From Siderastrea siderea (lineage: Eukaryota; Cnidaria; Anthozoa; Scleractinia; Rhizangiidae): DNA of 64,000 bases. The notes beneath the pieces were generated by a model that did not search any database, was not told the origin of the DNA, and saw nothing but the letters and a program-made list of their open reading frames with translations. Shown here in pieces: positions 23,043-35,817 of the stretch; the stretch's first letter is position 1; each line of letters starts with the position of its first letter. Position numbers and translations under genes: made by a program. Location: the NCBI GenBank assembly GCA_964030785.1, contig OZ034974.1, forward strand, positions 46,381,003 through 46,445,002, written 5' to 3'.

Positions 23043-23544
23043 AACACGAACCGTTTTATATCCATTTTGAAACATTATCCGGGTCGTCTACACATGAAGG
23101 TGAGGTAGTCTAGACGGTATAGAGCGTAGGAGATATAAGGAGCCTTGGTTACAACTTGTCTTGTCTATGGCTGTGACATCTCTCTCTGGTGCCTATAACA
23201 TTTCCAATTCTTTTTAGTCCACAGCAAGAGATCTTGTCAGACCAGGAAATGCCCTCAGTCCAGAAAAGTTACGACGACTCCCGTTTTGCTATGAAAAACC
23301 CTTTCCTGTCGACCCTGTTACTCAAAAAGCGGCTTGCAATTCAGAAGATTGGATTTTTAATATTAAGATCCGTGATAGGCACTGTACCTGGTATCTAATC
23401 TGCCGGTTTGATTCCCAAGGAAGAGTCTTGCGATGTGAGGATTGGGACCACCAGTACAACAGCATGATTTGTTACGATGTGTCTTGTCCGCCAAAAACAG
23501 AGGCACCCACCGAGTTAGCTTCTACCACTGAAGAACCGTTCTGA

Positions 23545-25030
23545 TCATTTGAACAGCTCTTTAATGGTTTTTTTTCCTTTATTTTCAAAAATTAAGACTA
23601 AATTTACGAAAATTCGAGGTGTCCAATGAGGAAAACTCTAGTTTTGACTCAAAGGTTACCTTGAAATCTGTATGCTAACTAAGGCTTTCCGAACAGAGAA
23701 CTAACTGAACGTAGTCGTTAATTGTCCTTGTTGAAAGTACTGTTTTGCATCAGTGAAACGTCTTGTGGAAGGAAAAATAAACTGCATTATTATATGGCAA
23801 GCAATTCTCCAGTCTAAATCGAGTGTTCTGATTGGTTAGTTTTCGGTCGGGATTTTACAGTACGGACCATTACTATGGAAACGGTCCTTTTTGGATATTT
23901 TTTTTTTCGCGCTCCCGCTCCCGCAAAATTCAAACTCCGAACACGCAAGAAGATTAAAAAAGGAAAGGTTTGGAGCTGGTACAAAACCGGAATGAACGAG
24001 GTAAACACGCCTGTTTAGAAAAAGCGCTCTTCAATTAACTTTACCAGCTTTTTGATATAAGCAAAACACTCGCCAGCAGTGAATCAAAAAGCATGGCCAA
24101 CGTTCTTCAGTGACTGTGTGTGTTTATTGTTTTCTTGTACGGCTATTAGACTGTAAGCTGTAAAGAGCCGCGTAAATCGGCCAACACTTAAACAATAATT
24201 ATTAAAATTTAGCATTAACAAAAGAGTACGTTTCTCACAAGAAAACCTCTTGGCAAAAAAAACACTGAAAACTGCAAAACAACTAGCAAACGGCTTTCAT
24301 CAACTGTAAATCGAAAGAAAACGATCATGTTCTTGTCTAGTTTAATATTGGCGATCGCTTCAGTCAGCGTTTTCCACACGGAACAAATTAAAGCTACACG
24401 TTAATGTATTAAACTAACAGTGTACCTTGATTCCTCAGCGAGATTTTTGCTCTTGTAGTGGACATCCTTAAAAATAAGTTTAGCTTGTTCACAAGTCCGC
24501 TCTTGCTGTAGCTCGCGCTAAAAACAACTTTGTTAGGTGAGACAAAAATTTGCTCTCAGCATCCACAAAGTTCTCCATAAAGCCACTGAAGCAAACAACT
24601 TGCAGTATTTGATGGAGAGATAATTTCCAGTGTCTTTTTTTCTTTAAGTTCGAGTGTTCCTTCGTTTACATTACGGACTAACATGCTGCCACAATTTCCA
24701 GTTTGAGAAGCACGTTTCTGAGATTTTATCGCGGCCTTTTCATTATTCTTCTTTTTCCCGAATTGTCTCCGCCCATAACGAAGACGTATTTTCAAATAAA
24801 ACTGTCTTGTGTTGTGGAGGACGACGAAAAACTGACACAGATATTAGAAGCAGAGCAGTTTTCATTCAAGAGCCACGCAAGTTTTCGCCGATCGACAGCA
24901 ACGATCATCAAACTGATTCGAAAGCCAGTTAAAATCGCTGGCTTCTCTCCTTGACATCGCGCCGGAAATTGACTTGAATGAACTACCGGAAGTGTTGTTT
25001 CGTAAGAAAAATGATGCCATATAATAAACT
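23545..25030. other. Repeat-like intergenic DNA
   Basis: Inverted segments TTATTATATGGCA (about 23,787) and TGCCATATAATAA (about 25,014) may be the ends of a 1.24-kb element. Frames inside show no motif. Otherwise nothing is recognised. Confidence 0.35.
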
Positions 25031-25174
25031 ACTTACTAACTTCACTTGCTCGGGACCGTACTGAGGAATATTGGCCCTCGGTCGTTTTTGTACGGACCTC
25101 GCTGCGCTCGGTCCGTACTGCCACGACCTCGGGCCAATATTCCCCAGTACGGCCCTCGCGTTCAGTTAGTAAGA
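25031..25174. mobile_element. Foldback MITE
   Basis: Nested inverted repeats: ACTTACTAACTTC with the TTAGTAAG end, GGACCGTACTG with CAGTACGG, GAATATTGGCCCTCGG with CCTCGGGCCAATATTC, and a central GTACGGACCTCGCTGCGCTC hairpin. Confidence 0.7.
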
Positions 25175-25880
25175 AGTTAGTATTTTAAAATAAGTTAATT
25201 TGTGTGAGTATCTGACTGACCAACACTTCCTAACCGGGTCAGAGGGAGCCCTCACATCAAATTAAGTGGCCATGAATAAAACATTGCAGTTTGTTTACCT
25301 TTGTTACAAGTTCGTGTCTTTGATCGGGGAAGGCGGCCATTTTGAATAATTCCGACGTGGCCATCTTTTCGAAGTCTGGCGTGTTTTTCGGATTTTCCGA
25401 TCGCGCGCCGAGAACAGTAAACAAGACAAGGGATGAAACTCACCGACGGCTTTCGTCGAATGTCTGCCACCATCAGGGGTTGACGGAAGAAGACTGAGAA
25501 AGATGACCGGAAGTTATATTACAAGCAGGCAATTAAAGGTCAAATTGATAATTTTGATAATTCCGCTTTAGCCATTTAAACGGGTCTTGACACCAAAAGA
25601 AATCATTATAAAGAAAAACTGGACCGAACTTTTCCTTCCTGAAACCTTAAAAGAAGTAATAAAGCCAAAAGAACGAAGATATCCGAAGGTTTCACGAAAT
25701 CGTTTCTGAAATGACCGCGCTCTTGATTGGAAGGAATGGAAACGACCTCTGATTCTGTGACGTCACTGTTGATGAGCAGCGAAAGATAGCTTAAGATTCA
25801 AAGGCGAGTATTGAAGAGTACTCTTGTAATTTTTTGGAAAATTCTCTGTTTTCACCCGTTTAATTTTCTTTGCGTTGAAA

Positions 25881-26545
25881 ATGGCCAAGGAACTCAAACC
25901 TGTGGCATTTAACGTAGAGCCGTACCAGTTTAAGCTAATTGCCACAGAATGGAACTGCGAAATCTCAGATGATATTCGACCGACAGCAATGGCTTCGAAA
26001 GTATAAAAGGACCAAATTGGTAAAGTTTACTGGTGAGCGTTTAAGCTTATTTAATCATTACACTGTAACAGTTCGCCGTAGAATTGTTAATAAATACATA
26101 ATCACTTCATTTGAGGCATTTTTTTTGCCCTTTGCAGCCCTTTTGTACACTTGTCGATGTTTTTGTTATGCCTTACTAATTAGACTGACTAGAGTAAAGG
26201 AAAGTTTCTTATACATGTATCCATTATAGTTCCTGCGTGAGTACGGTTTTCATCCCTGCGGCAACAGCGGCAGGAAATCTGGCTCAAATTGTGAACATAG
26301 CCGTAACCAGAGGTTACACTTCTTGTTGAATGTATTTGAATATTGTTGAATGTATCTGTCTACTTCGTGACTGTGTTTGTTTGTTGCTTTGCACGTATAC
26401 AATATTGGGCTCAACATTTAGGTGCATTTAAATTTTGGCAACTATGTATCAATGCAAACTGGGCGAGAAAGTGTTTGCTGTCGTGAAATTCCCAAATCCT
26501 GTGATAAGATACCACCTGCTATGTCTTGTAGACAGAGGAAGAGAA
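25881..26545 (+). pseudogene. Relic of a P2X7-receptor-C-terminus-like zinc domain protein (transposon-associated)
   Basis: An open segment from the ATG at 25,881 (MAKELKPVAFNVEPYQFKLI) is followed, after a probable intron, by FGNYVSMQTGRESVCCREIP at about 26,425-26,500 behind an AG acceptor. The paired CC with the following RE recalls the zinc-binding domain first named from the P2X7 receptor C-terminus, common in cnidarian genomes and often linked to DNA transposons. The upstream cysteines expected in that domain are replaced here, so the copy is degenerate. The assignment is tentative. Confidence 0.3.
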
Positions 26546-26757
26546 TTTTACCTCTGTATGCAAAAATCCAGCTATCGTTGAGACAGATTTTAATCAGTAT
26601 TTTGAAAATGAAGGCCGTAGTGCGTACATATGAATGTAATTTTGCTTTGGGCTTTTTTTTTGGGGGGGGGGGGTCAGAGAACAAACTCATGTACAGATTG
26701 GTGCAACCCAAATGGGTATGGTTTTAGAGCCATTTTGGTCTGAAAATGGTTATTGAC

Positions 26758-28869
26758 TTAAAGTGTATATGACACGAAAGTTTTTTTTCCTTCGGTTTTT
26801 GAGAGTCTGGTGTGTATAAAAAACGATACTTAACTTAAAACCTGCCTAAAATTTTAAAAACTTCTTTTTTTCGCGGGCAAAAGACCCTATTTTCACTTCA
26901 AAACTGTCCCGGGGACTGGGACCGAATTTACCGCAGTGTTTTTGTTACATATCGACTCAACATGTTGACATTGTTCAGCAGTATCGGGGATCTTTTCGAA
27001 ACTTCCAAGACCTACAGTGAGAAAGAACAAGTAGGAGAACAAATAGAGCTGTTTTAGGTCTTATCAAACCAGACAACGACGAACATTTGCGATGTCTTCT
27101 CTTCTTTCGTACTGTGGCGGGATGTTGATCTCAAAGTCGAAGATTTATCCTGAGTGTACATCAGTGGAAGCACCTCAGTTGTGAAATTTCTTTCTTGAGT
27201 TCTTTTAGGGTTTATCGAGAACATCAAAGCCCTTGTGTTCACATAAAAAGCTTACTGTTTCCATCAACCTAAGGAGAACCAAAAGTGCCGATTGTTTTCA
27301 TGTTTTAATACCGCAAAAATGTCGTCGTTCTTATAGAGAGTGCGCTGGATTTTCGATTCATTTCGATTTAAAAACGAGTTCCCAGAGTTTATTCCCAGCC
27401 TGGCTTAGTTTCAGTGGTTTCTGCAGCAAGCAAAAGTGTTTTTACAGAGTGTAGAGAAAAGCCAATGACGAAATCGTTTTGTTGATAATATGGCCGTACA
27501 TAATGTACTTCCAGGCCAGAAAAGACATTTATTTCCACTCTCGTGTTATCCTGCAATTAGAATCTATATACGCTTTACTTCAAAAACGGCACTGAAACTG
27601 ACTTCGGCTCGCATGCTACTTGCCATATCACTGGCTGATTCAGCAAATATAGCAGCTTAAGACTGTTGCTATCTAGAGTATCAACATTAGGGTATTAACA
27701 CTAATCATGGCTAAGTAATTTTTCAAACAACTCAGTACTATGAAGGCAATGTCACATTTCGCATTAAAATACAGTTCATTTTGTTTTGTTTTGCAGTGGG
27801 TATGGTTTTCCAATATTGTATAACTGTTTTTGAGCTTCTTAAATAGCTTTTGGTGTTTCTAAAAACCACAGGAGGGGAGCGCAACACATCAAACTCTTCT
27901 AAAACTAACAGTTAATTATAAATAAACCAACAGGAATTGACAATTGACGAGTAAACTTGCAAATCAACAGTGGGTCTCCATATTGACTCCTTCTCAAACA
28001 CTTTTCCTATGAACAGTGGAAATCAACATCAACCTTCATCAATAATAATCATTATCTTTATCAATAATAACTGGTCGATTACCAAAGCATATGTATCACT
28101 CAGACACAGTGATGAGGATCCATACATCCCTTGTAGATATTATTTACAGCAGCTCACTCCCCCCCCCCTCCCCACCCAAACACACACGCACACAATACAG
28201 GTTCCTGACACAGGGCTGGCCCCGCAAGCTTAATCTGCTTAAGGCTGATTCTGATGGAGAGAAGTGGAAGCCCTGTATGGAGCACCCAAATTAATACCAT
28301 AGTTCCTAATAACTGGAGACAACTGGAGAATGAAAAGCATCCCTGGGCTTTGCAGTAAAACTTCTTTGCTTATCGAGACAGATCCTTATAAAACAATGCT
28401 CGTTCGTAACCATATCTTCAAGTTAAAAACATAGCAAACATCAAAATCTCGAGTAGCCTGAGTGCTTCTATCTTGCATCTCCTTCAACACAATTATTTCG
28501 ATTCCCTTGTCCCAAAATGCTGGATCCGAGGAATACTGAGTACTTTCCCTCCATATCGCTAAAAGGAATACGCAAACCACTGCTTGTTAGGTGCTTCAGT
28601 TACGAGAAACCTTTCCCAACTCTGCCAAGTTCCTTCCACTTTGACGCCATGTTGGTTTTGTTATCAAGTCGATTGACGTCACATTAGCTAATCACGTGAT
28701 ATTTTGGCCGCGCCAGACGGCGACACTTTTGAAGTCAAATTTGCGCTATTTTCACCACGAAAAAAGTACGTTTGAAAAGTTTGATGCCGGTTTAAAGCTT
28801 ACAATCGTTTTGTATACACATAAAACAATCAAAAGCCGAAGAAAAATGTTCGTGTCATATACACTTTAA
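26758..28869. mobile_element. TTAA-flanked DNA transposon with AGTGTATATGACACGAA ends
   Basis: Left end TTAAAGTGTATATGACACGA (26,758) and right end TCGTGTCATATACACTTTAA (ending 28,869) are inverted copies; the similarity extends about 100 bp inward through CCTTCGG/CCGAAG and GTGTATAAAA/TTTTGTATACAC. TTAA is on both sides. The flanks are themselves a repeat (GGTCTGAAAATGGT on each side), so the element landed in an existing repeat array. No transposase is recognisable inside. Confidence 0.7.
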
Positions 28870-29620
28870 GAGTTCGGTCTGAAAATGGTAATTCGTTCGG
28901 GGGTGACAGTTATGTCTTGTCAGTTCTGAAAATGGGTAGGAAAAATTACACATCTTGTTCTCAAGATGGGTAGGGAAAATTACATGTTTGGTCTGACAGT
29001 GGGTACACTAAGAGCTGCTTTGTGGTTGAATTTTGTTTGGGAAAAAAGAAAGAATAACCTCTGGAACCAGGGGACAGATGAGGGGACCAGTGGCCCAGGC
29101 AAAATTACACAATTTGGTCCGAAAATGAATAGCCTATAAATTGTGTTCGCGAGATAAGATCCTTTATTGATACATGATAAGAATCAAAATGTTGCAACGC
29201 TTATGGGGTTGTGTGCTAAATACTAAGATATTTGACAAAAGGTGACCAGGTGACATTAAAGTAGTAAAAGATCAAGGAACAACAATGAAATGAAAATGAC
29301 AAAAACCATTATTACATGAATGAACATGATTACATAAACAGTATACCTTGTTGAGGTCTTAGCAATCTTGTGCACTTTATGACTTCTTTAAATGGTTTAA
29401 CAAGCGTTGGGTCTACAATCAGTTGTACTACCAGTACAACATATATTGTTAGTTAAAAGCAAAAACAAACTCTAAAATTTTAGATTAAGCAAATCAAATG
29501 TGATTTCATTATTTCTAAGACTGTGAAATCGAGTTAATGTAGTTTTTCTACTGTTGTTACTGGTTAGCTAACCTGTTTATTTATTTAATATATATTTATT
29601 TTTGTAGTGGACATATTTAT

Positions 29621-31207
29621 TTAAGGTGTTTCGATACAGTTTTTTTGGGACCATACCTAACTTTTTGAATCGGCTCTTAGACAGTCTTCTCCTTGTCAGA
29701 TCAACGTGAAATTTGCAATTTGCAATTTGGATTGAACTTTAGCGTGGTTTACATTTTGTAAAAATCGATATTTCCATGACAACGATAAACAAAAATCCTC
29801 GAAAACAGTAAAATTGAAATTTTGCACGATCCAGCTTTCGCTTCGAAAAGAGAATACCAGCGTCTTAAACTGTGGTGTATGGCAAACAAAAAAATTCTGT
29901 ATGTTTGTTTTGAAGTAAATCACAAAAACATTTTCAACCTTAGTTTTTGCCTAGTAATAGTAAATTCACTGAAAAATAATCAACGCTTTGATGAAATGGC
30001 TAGTAAATACTGTTAAAATGTGTCTTTTACTTACTATTTTACGCCTAGAAAGTTGAAACTGGTGTTCGCGATCTCGAGAACGACTTGTTTTTCTAAGATC
30101 ATTCGCGTAATAATTTCGTGGTAATTTTGTATTTTGAGCGCTTTTGCGAAAATCTTAAGAACGGCTCGATAGATTTTTTTTAAACATTGAACATGCGCGC
30201 TTGACGATGTGACCAATTTTAGCTTTGAGTCTTATTAACATTGATTCACTGGAACACTTTTAGATTTGAAGTTAAAGAGGATGTATGAACCGACGGAGAA
30301 GGTTGCGTTACAAATTCACAGTTGGCAAGTAGATGCTAATATATTCAAAGTAATGCGTTATTCATTGCTACGTGATTTTTATCTGGTTTCTTTGTTCTTT
30401 GTTGCACTGTACATTACAACGAAAAGTAAAAATCACGGAGGAATGCATTGCGCATTACTTTGAATATATTAGCATTTACTTGCCAACTGTTTATATGTAA
30501 CGCAAGCCTTTCCGTCGGTTCATACATCCTCTTTAACGTTAAATCAAAAAGTGTTCCAATGAATCAATGTTAATAAGACTCAAAACTAAAATTGGTCACA
30601 TCGTCAAGCGCGCATGTTCAATGTTTAAAAAAAATCTATCGAGCCGTTCTTAAGATTTTCGCAAAAGCGCTCAAAATACAAAATTACCACGAAATTATTA
30701 CGCGAATGATCTTAGAAAAACAAGTCGTTCTCGAGATCGCGAACACCAGTTTCAACTTTCTAGGCGTAAAATAGTAAGTAAAAGACACATTTTAACAGTA
30801 TTTACTAGCCATTTCATCAAAGCGTTGATTATTTTTCAGTGAATTTACTATTACTAGGCAAAAACTAAGGTTGAAAATGTTTTTGTGATTTACTTCAAAA
30901 CAAACATACAGAATTTTTTTGTTCTTGTATATTTTGTTTGCCATACACCACAGTTTAAGACGCTGGTATTCTCTTTTCGAAGCGAAAGCTGGATCGTGCA
31001 AAATTTCAATTTTACTGTTTTCGAGGATTTTTGTTTATTGTTGTCATGGAAATATCGATTTTTACAAAATTGTAAACCACGCTAAAGTTCAATCCAAAAC
31101 CAACAAGTATTGCAAATTTCACGTTGATCTGACAAGGAGAAGACTGTCTAAGAGCCGATTCAAAAAGTTAGGTATGGTCCTAAAAAAACTGTATCGAAAC
31201 ACCTTAA
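29621..31207. mobile_element. Full-length hairpin transposon with TTAA ends
   Basis: Almost the whole 1.59-kb element is one inverted repeat: arms of about 760 bp (29,625-30,384 and 30,430-31,203) around a ~45-bp loop. Ends are TTAAGGTGTTTCGATACAG and its complement. Identical 60-codon open frames in both arms (30,034-30,216 minus and 30,592-30,774 plus) are by-products of the palindrome. A one-armed relative is at 19,622-20,447. Confidence 0.8.
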
Positions 31208-33240
31208 TCCCTTTACTAATGAGTTACCTTTTACTCATCTGTGTATCAGCCTGGCAGTCTTGCTAGATAATATTAACATCATATTTGGTTGACAGTTGTA
31301 TTACTCTTTGAAAAGTTTCTAAACTTTGTATTTTCTTCAATTACTACAGAGTGGTACTTAACCTAGGAGGTGAGAGGGGAGGGGCTCCCATAGTGTAGTC
31401 AAGGGTTCACCGTAATTACAATTCATGTTTTGGTACCACTTAGGGTGTTTGAATTAAAAATGACCATTGTCAACATGTTTTGATACTTTCTAGGTGTCAG
31501 AAATTCATGCTGGCTGGACCAACTTTTCAAGAGGTATTAGTACTTCTTGAAGTAACAGTGAACATATGTGACACCCACAAAAGAAGTTTTTGCTTTTTTT
31601 TTTTTGTTTCAAAAATTTCAACAGTCAATTACTTCAATTTTTATGGTTAAGCCATTCCCCCCTTCTGGGAGTACTTAGATAGCAGCTGTACGAAGGGTGG
31701 ATCCATAATTATATTAAGTGATACACCTGTCATAAACTTAGGGGCATGCTCATTTTGATGTGATGTCATTTCTGCCTCACCTAAAAAGCGTGAACATGGA
31801 TCAGCCTGGAGCACCTGCTTGCCAGTGAAAAGCCACAACACTTAAAAATGAGGATAGTTTATTAATCTGGGTTTATGTTGTGTTACAACTTTTTGGTTGT
31901 CTTGAGTGTTGGCTTGTGAGAGGCTTAGGAAGGGCCTGCAGCCGCTGTATGAAAGCGATAAAAATGAAATATTTTAGTGTGTGAAAAACATTATTCAGAG
32001 CTCGAAATTTACGTTTGTAAACTCGACGTACATGTACAACGATTGTAAATACAATCTTGTAGCCTTATTATGCGACAAAAACCCAAGGTTATTACTAATG
32101 CTTAGTAACTGCTATGACTTATAATTCTCACTTCAACTAACTGAAAGAGCGAACAAACATCTGAAGATTCAAGCTAGTCATAGTTATATTAAACAAAATT
32201 CAAAAATTAGTACCTCTAACTTTCTACGTAGTGCAAATGCTGAACACGCAATTGGAAATCCCGTGTGAAATTGCTCCGTTCTTCGGGGGACATGGATGGT
32301 TTATACCGCTGTAACTTATCGCTCAAAACGACCTCCAGAAGTTTGGAAAACCGGCAAAAACACAGCAAACACATAACAGGTAAGGTTTTTCAAACTTTAT
32401 TTGGATTTTTAGGCATTTTCCATGGAAAACCGCCGATTATTTTCGATCGAATCGCTTTGGTTACCGGTGGTGTAAACTGGTCTGCACAGACGCGTGAATG
32501 GTTTGTAGGTTGAAACGATCCTCCTTTCATTCTTTGAGCCATTCTTGAGGCAGTTTTGTATCTTCTGGAAACTTAAAATTACTTACTTTACTCTTATAGC
32601 AGCACAAGACACCATGATTTTCACACTTCAAATCTTCGCAATTTTCCAGTTCGCCAACAGTGACGTCACTAGTGTTATTTCCGACAATTTACCGACAACT
32701 TTCCCGACCACTCTACGATAACGAAGGCCAAAAAGGAGCACTTTTCATGTTCCATTATCTCTGCGATCCTGAGTCCAATTGACTTGAAACTTCAGAATAT
32801 GTTATTTGATACTTAATCAACACATAACAAGGAAATTGGGTTGAAAGAAAAAATGTCGAAATTTTGGTTTATTTGACCGTTAACGAGTTTTTTTTAAGTC
32901 GGCCAATTAACGGGAACTACACTATCGATTATTCTGATAGGCACAGAAATCAACATGTTTACAGCCCTGCTTAAGCTCATGGTTACTTATCCGCGCCTCA
33001 AATGAGACTTATAAAACAAGAAATGTTCCACAAAGCGAAATGAAAATAAAACACTGCAGACAGCAAAAATACTTTTATCCTTTGGAAGAGAATGGACACC
33101 TGGAGCTGCAAAACTGATTGCACCAGCCAATTTGTTATCTGACCGCTGGAACAAGGTATATTTTATCGTTTGTACTTTTGTACTTTTATCGTTTGTACTT
33201 TCTACTTCCGCCTTAAATCTGACAATCAATTATTCGTATT
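31208..33240. other. No recognised gene
   Basis: AT-rich. A short frame at about 32,290-32,385 (MDGLYRCNLSLKTTSRSLEN) ends at a plausible GTAAGG donor and could be an exon, but I cannot assign it. Confidence 0.3.
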
Positions 33241-33666
33241 TCTCACTTCCGTCAACCCCTGATGGTGGCAGACATGCTACGAGATCAAGCATCTGGAAAA
33301 CGACATCAAAACATTTAACATTTGTGAATATTCTGACAAAATTTGCTCACAGATGATTAGTTCAACACCTTACCTTGCCACAAACCCGTTTTCGTTAAAT
33401 TACGAGCGAGATTTAGTCTAGTAATTCCACGATATTCAAAGGCTTCTTTCCAGTTTCATCCCTTGTCTATTTCTTAGAGTTTACGAACGGTTTCCCGAAG
33501 GTTTGTCGGCCCCAGACCTCGAAAAGATGACCGCGTCGGAATTGTTCAAGATGGCCGCCTTCCCCGATAAAACACACGAACAACAAATGTAAGCATACTC
33601 AACAATGTTTTATCCATGTCCACTTTTTGATGTGAGGGCTCCCTGTGAACGGGTGTTACGAAAAGC

Positions 33667-33733
33667 AGGGTCGGGGCGCGGGGTGCGGGGTGCGGAGTGC
33701 GGGGTGCGGGGTGGGTGGGGTGCGGACTGCGGG
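33667..33733. repeat. GC-rich GGGGTGC minisatellite
   Basis: About nine degenerate copies of a 7-base GGGGTGC unit in otherwise AT-rich DNA. Confidence 0.85.
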
Positions 33734-33739
33734 GTCAAC

Positions 33740-35390
33740 AAAACCGAAAAAATAATAATAATAGTAACAACAATGACAACAAAACATCCCAAATAAAAAG
33801 GAAAAAATAAAATAGCTCAATACTTGAAAAAACAATTAAAATTCGAGAAAATATAAAAATAAAGCGAGAATCTCTTGCGAACCAATAAATAAGTAACAAG
33901 ACATTTATCATTTACAATGATCTTATGGTCGGTATGAACACTCTTTTTTGCCGTAATTTTATTTATTTCATTTTTTTGCATTATTCACTTCAGTTTGTTT
34001 GGCATAAAACTACAACGTTTCTGCACATGGCGATACCTATATTGCAACCAAAATGCAACTGAACGGCTTATCGGGCGATCGGAACCACTTGCACTTCCCA
34101 AGATGTTAATTTCACGCACGAAAATAAAATCAGCTATAATGGGTACTCGAGGAGACGCAGCTGTGCCTGTACAAAACAAGGTATTATGAAGATTACTCTT
34201 TCTGTGGTTCTTGCGTGAGCACAACAGCCGATACCAGGTTTCGCGAATAATTTCAACGCGAAATTAAGCGACAATTCACCCGGGATAATTTCTGGAAAAG
34301 AAGTTTTTGGAAAAGAATTTTAATCACTTGAATAGTAAATTAAACACAAATTTTGTATAACCGGGGAATAACATACAAAAACCTCAGAAAAGGAAAACTA
34401 CTTGAACGTTTCATGGCAAGCTCTGTAGGTTCCCCAGTTTCGCTGTCTAAAGGTCCAAGAGATTTTTTTACCATAGTGAAATTAAGTGGTGTATACATTC
34501 GATAATAGACTGATCAAAAGAATATATGAGCCAAGCCTAAAAGCGGAGCTGCACAATTCTCTTTTCGCTAGTACTTATTAACCTCTGAAAATCCTCTCAC
34601 TGAAGTCGTTAAATATGGCGTTCGCTAGTCCTCAAGACAAGATTCCATGGGGAAGAAATCGCCAATTCCAATAGCAAAAATGCTGTTTCTAGTTAACCTT
34701 GTATTTGTCTGACCTTACCGAAAGTCGAACTTTCGCGTTATGTTTTCAACTGGTTCTTTTTCGTTCGGCTAGCTACTGACAATTTTCAAGGCCGAGAGGA
34801 AGTAGGTTTTCTTTTAAGATTTTATAGACCATCGGTGGGGTTATAAGGTGCCGTTTTTGGTTTTTCTGCCACGAAGTTGCTGCACAGTTTGTTTATTTTT
34901 CTAATCGCTGAAGGACAAAAAATTACAAAGGCCAGGAAAGGGAAAGGTTTTTCCTCAGTTTCCCTTCCCCCTAAAAGAAAATACCACATGTGAAAAGGAC
35001 AATCTGAAGTTAAAAATAGCAGTGATTACTTTATTTTACTGCAAAAGATCAGAATACAATACTGTTCCCGACTGTCTGACTGAGACTGTCGTTTTCACGT
35101 CAGGTGAGACATTGGCTAAATCTAAAACTAAACAGGTAGTTTGCATCAGCGTTGTCCCCTATAAAGAGGAATGCATTGAACTAAGAGATCTTTTGTTTTA
35201 GTCAGAACTGATCTACTAAACTCAGAGATGTTTTGTTCTCGTCAGAAATAATTTATTTTCATCCTTTGTTTTATCATTTATTACTCTCACTATCGCCATT
35301 ATTTGTACCTACTAATTATTTATTGTTCATTACTATCGCCATATAAATATTCGTGTCACCTACGCTACAACTTTATTATAAAATTTTGTA
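33740..35390. other. No recognised gene
   Basis: The opposing frames at 33,985-34,224 have no motif. Nothing else is identifiable. Confidence 0.35.
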
Positions 35391-35407
35391 CTGCGGAATA
35401 TTTTCTC

Positions 35408-35452
35408 GGTCTCTGATGATGTCGTAGAATGGCGAAAGCTCAGGGACCAATA
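35408..35452 (+). ncRNA. Hammerhead-ribozyme-like motif
   Basis: GGTCTCTGATGATGTC, a short loop, then GGCGAAAGCTCAGGGACC. The perfect CUGAUGA core, a 3-bp helix II (GUC with GGC), the GAAA box and flanking pairing (GGTCTCTGA with TCAGGGACC) follow the hammerhead arrangement. AATAAA follows at once. Such motifs occur in Penelope-like terminal repeats; the AT-rich sequence before it could be such a repeat, but no reverse transcriptase is nearby. Confidence 0.45.
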
Positions 35453-35817
35453 AACCAGTACAGTAGTTTAACGGCTCACTCGAATCATTGTAAGATTATA
35501 AGATACTACTGAAGGACAATATGCAACGTTTACATCCTACTTGTTTTAACCAAAACAGGATATCCTTCTTTTGGAATCAATACAGTTTTGGAAATAGTGG
35601 AGCACGGCGTATTCAGTACGTATAAAGTCAATGCAAGGGGAAGCGTCCTCGTTCAGATGAGTTAACAAAAAATACCTCTAGGAAGATGGAGTTGCTGGGT
35701 ATTGCTCTCACATAAATGACTCGAAACTAAAGTAGTTATCCAACTGCATTTTATTTTGTTCTTTAGCAGTCTTTACAATATAGCTCTACAAAGGAGAACT
35801 GATGCAAAATCAGCCAT

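Larger units (their letters stand above)
20866..23544 (+). pseudogene. BRICHOS-family gene, 3' part only (two exons)
   Basis: Exon 20,866-21,058 follows a TTTCTAG acceptor, encodes RKYWVVSEVDKTLLRQEVQD then FCGEFPVFSLREVDL (the second BRICHOS cysteine), and ends at a GTAAAT donor in phase 1. The terminal exon 23,225-23,544 follows CACAG, restores the frame (ARDLVRPGNALSPEKL), and encodes seven cysteines in the same spacing as the intact paralogue (DWIFNIKIRDRHCTWYLIC, SMICYDVSCP). It adds a short Thr/Ser/Glu-rich tail and ends TGA. AATAAA follows near 23,773. The signal peptide and first BRICHOS exons are not visible upstream on the plus strand; the space holds transposon sequence. Either the 5' part is lost or I have missed diverged exons, so 'pseudogene' is a judgement. 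Confidence 0.65.
25244..33644. repeat. Pair of distant inverted repeats, possibly transposon ends
   Basis: The arm 25,244-25,490 recurs in inverted orientation at 33,241-33,644, where it holds ~150 bp of extra sequence. The outer limits share GGGAGCCCTCACATCAAA. If these are the termini of one old element, its 8.4-kb span includes two later insertions (26,758-28,869 and 29,621-31,207) and a degenerate coding relic (25,881-26,545). No target duplication could be confirmed. Confidence 0.45.

Noticed and set aside
33605..33796. Gly/Arg/Cys-rich open frames on both strands
   Set aside because: Both come from the GGGGTGC minisatellite and have no independent support.
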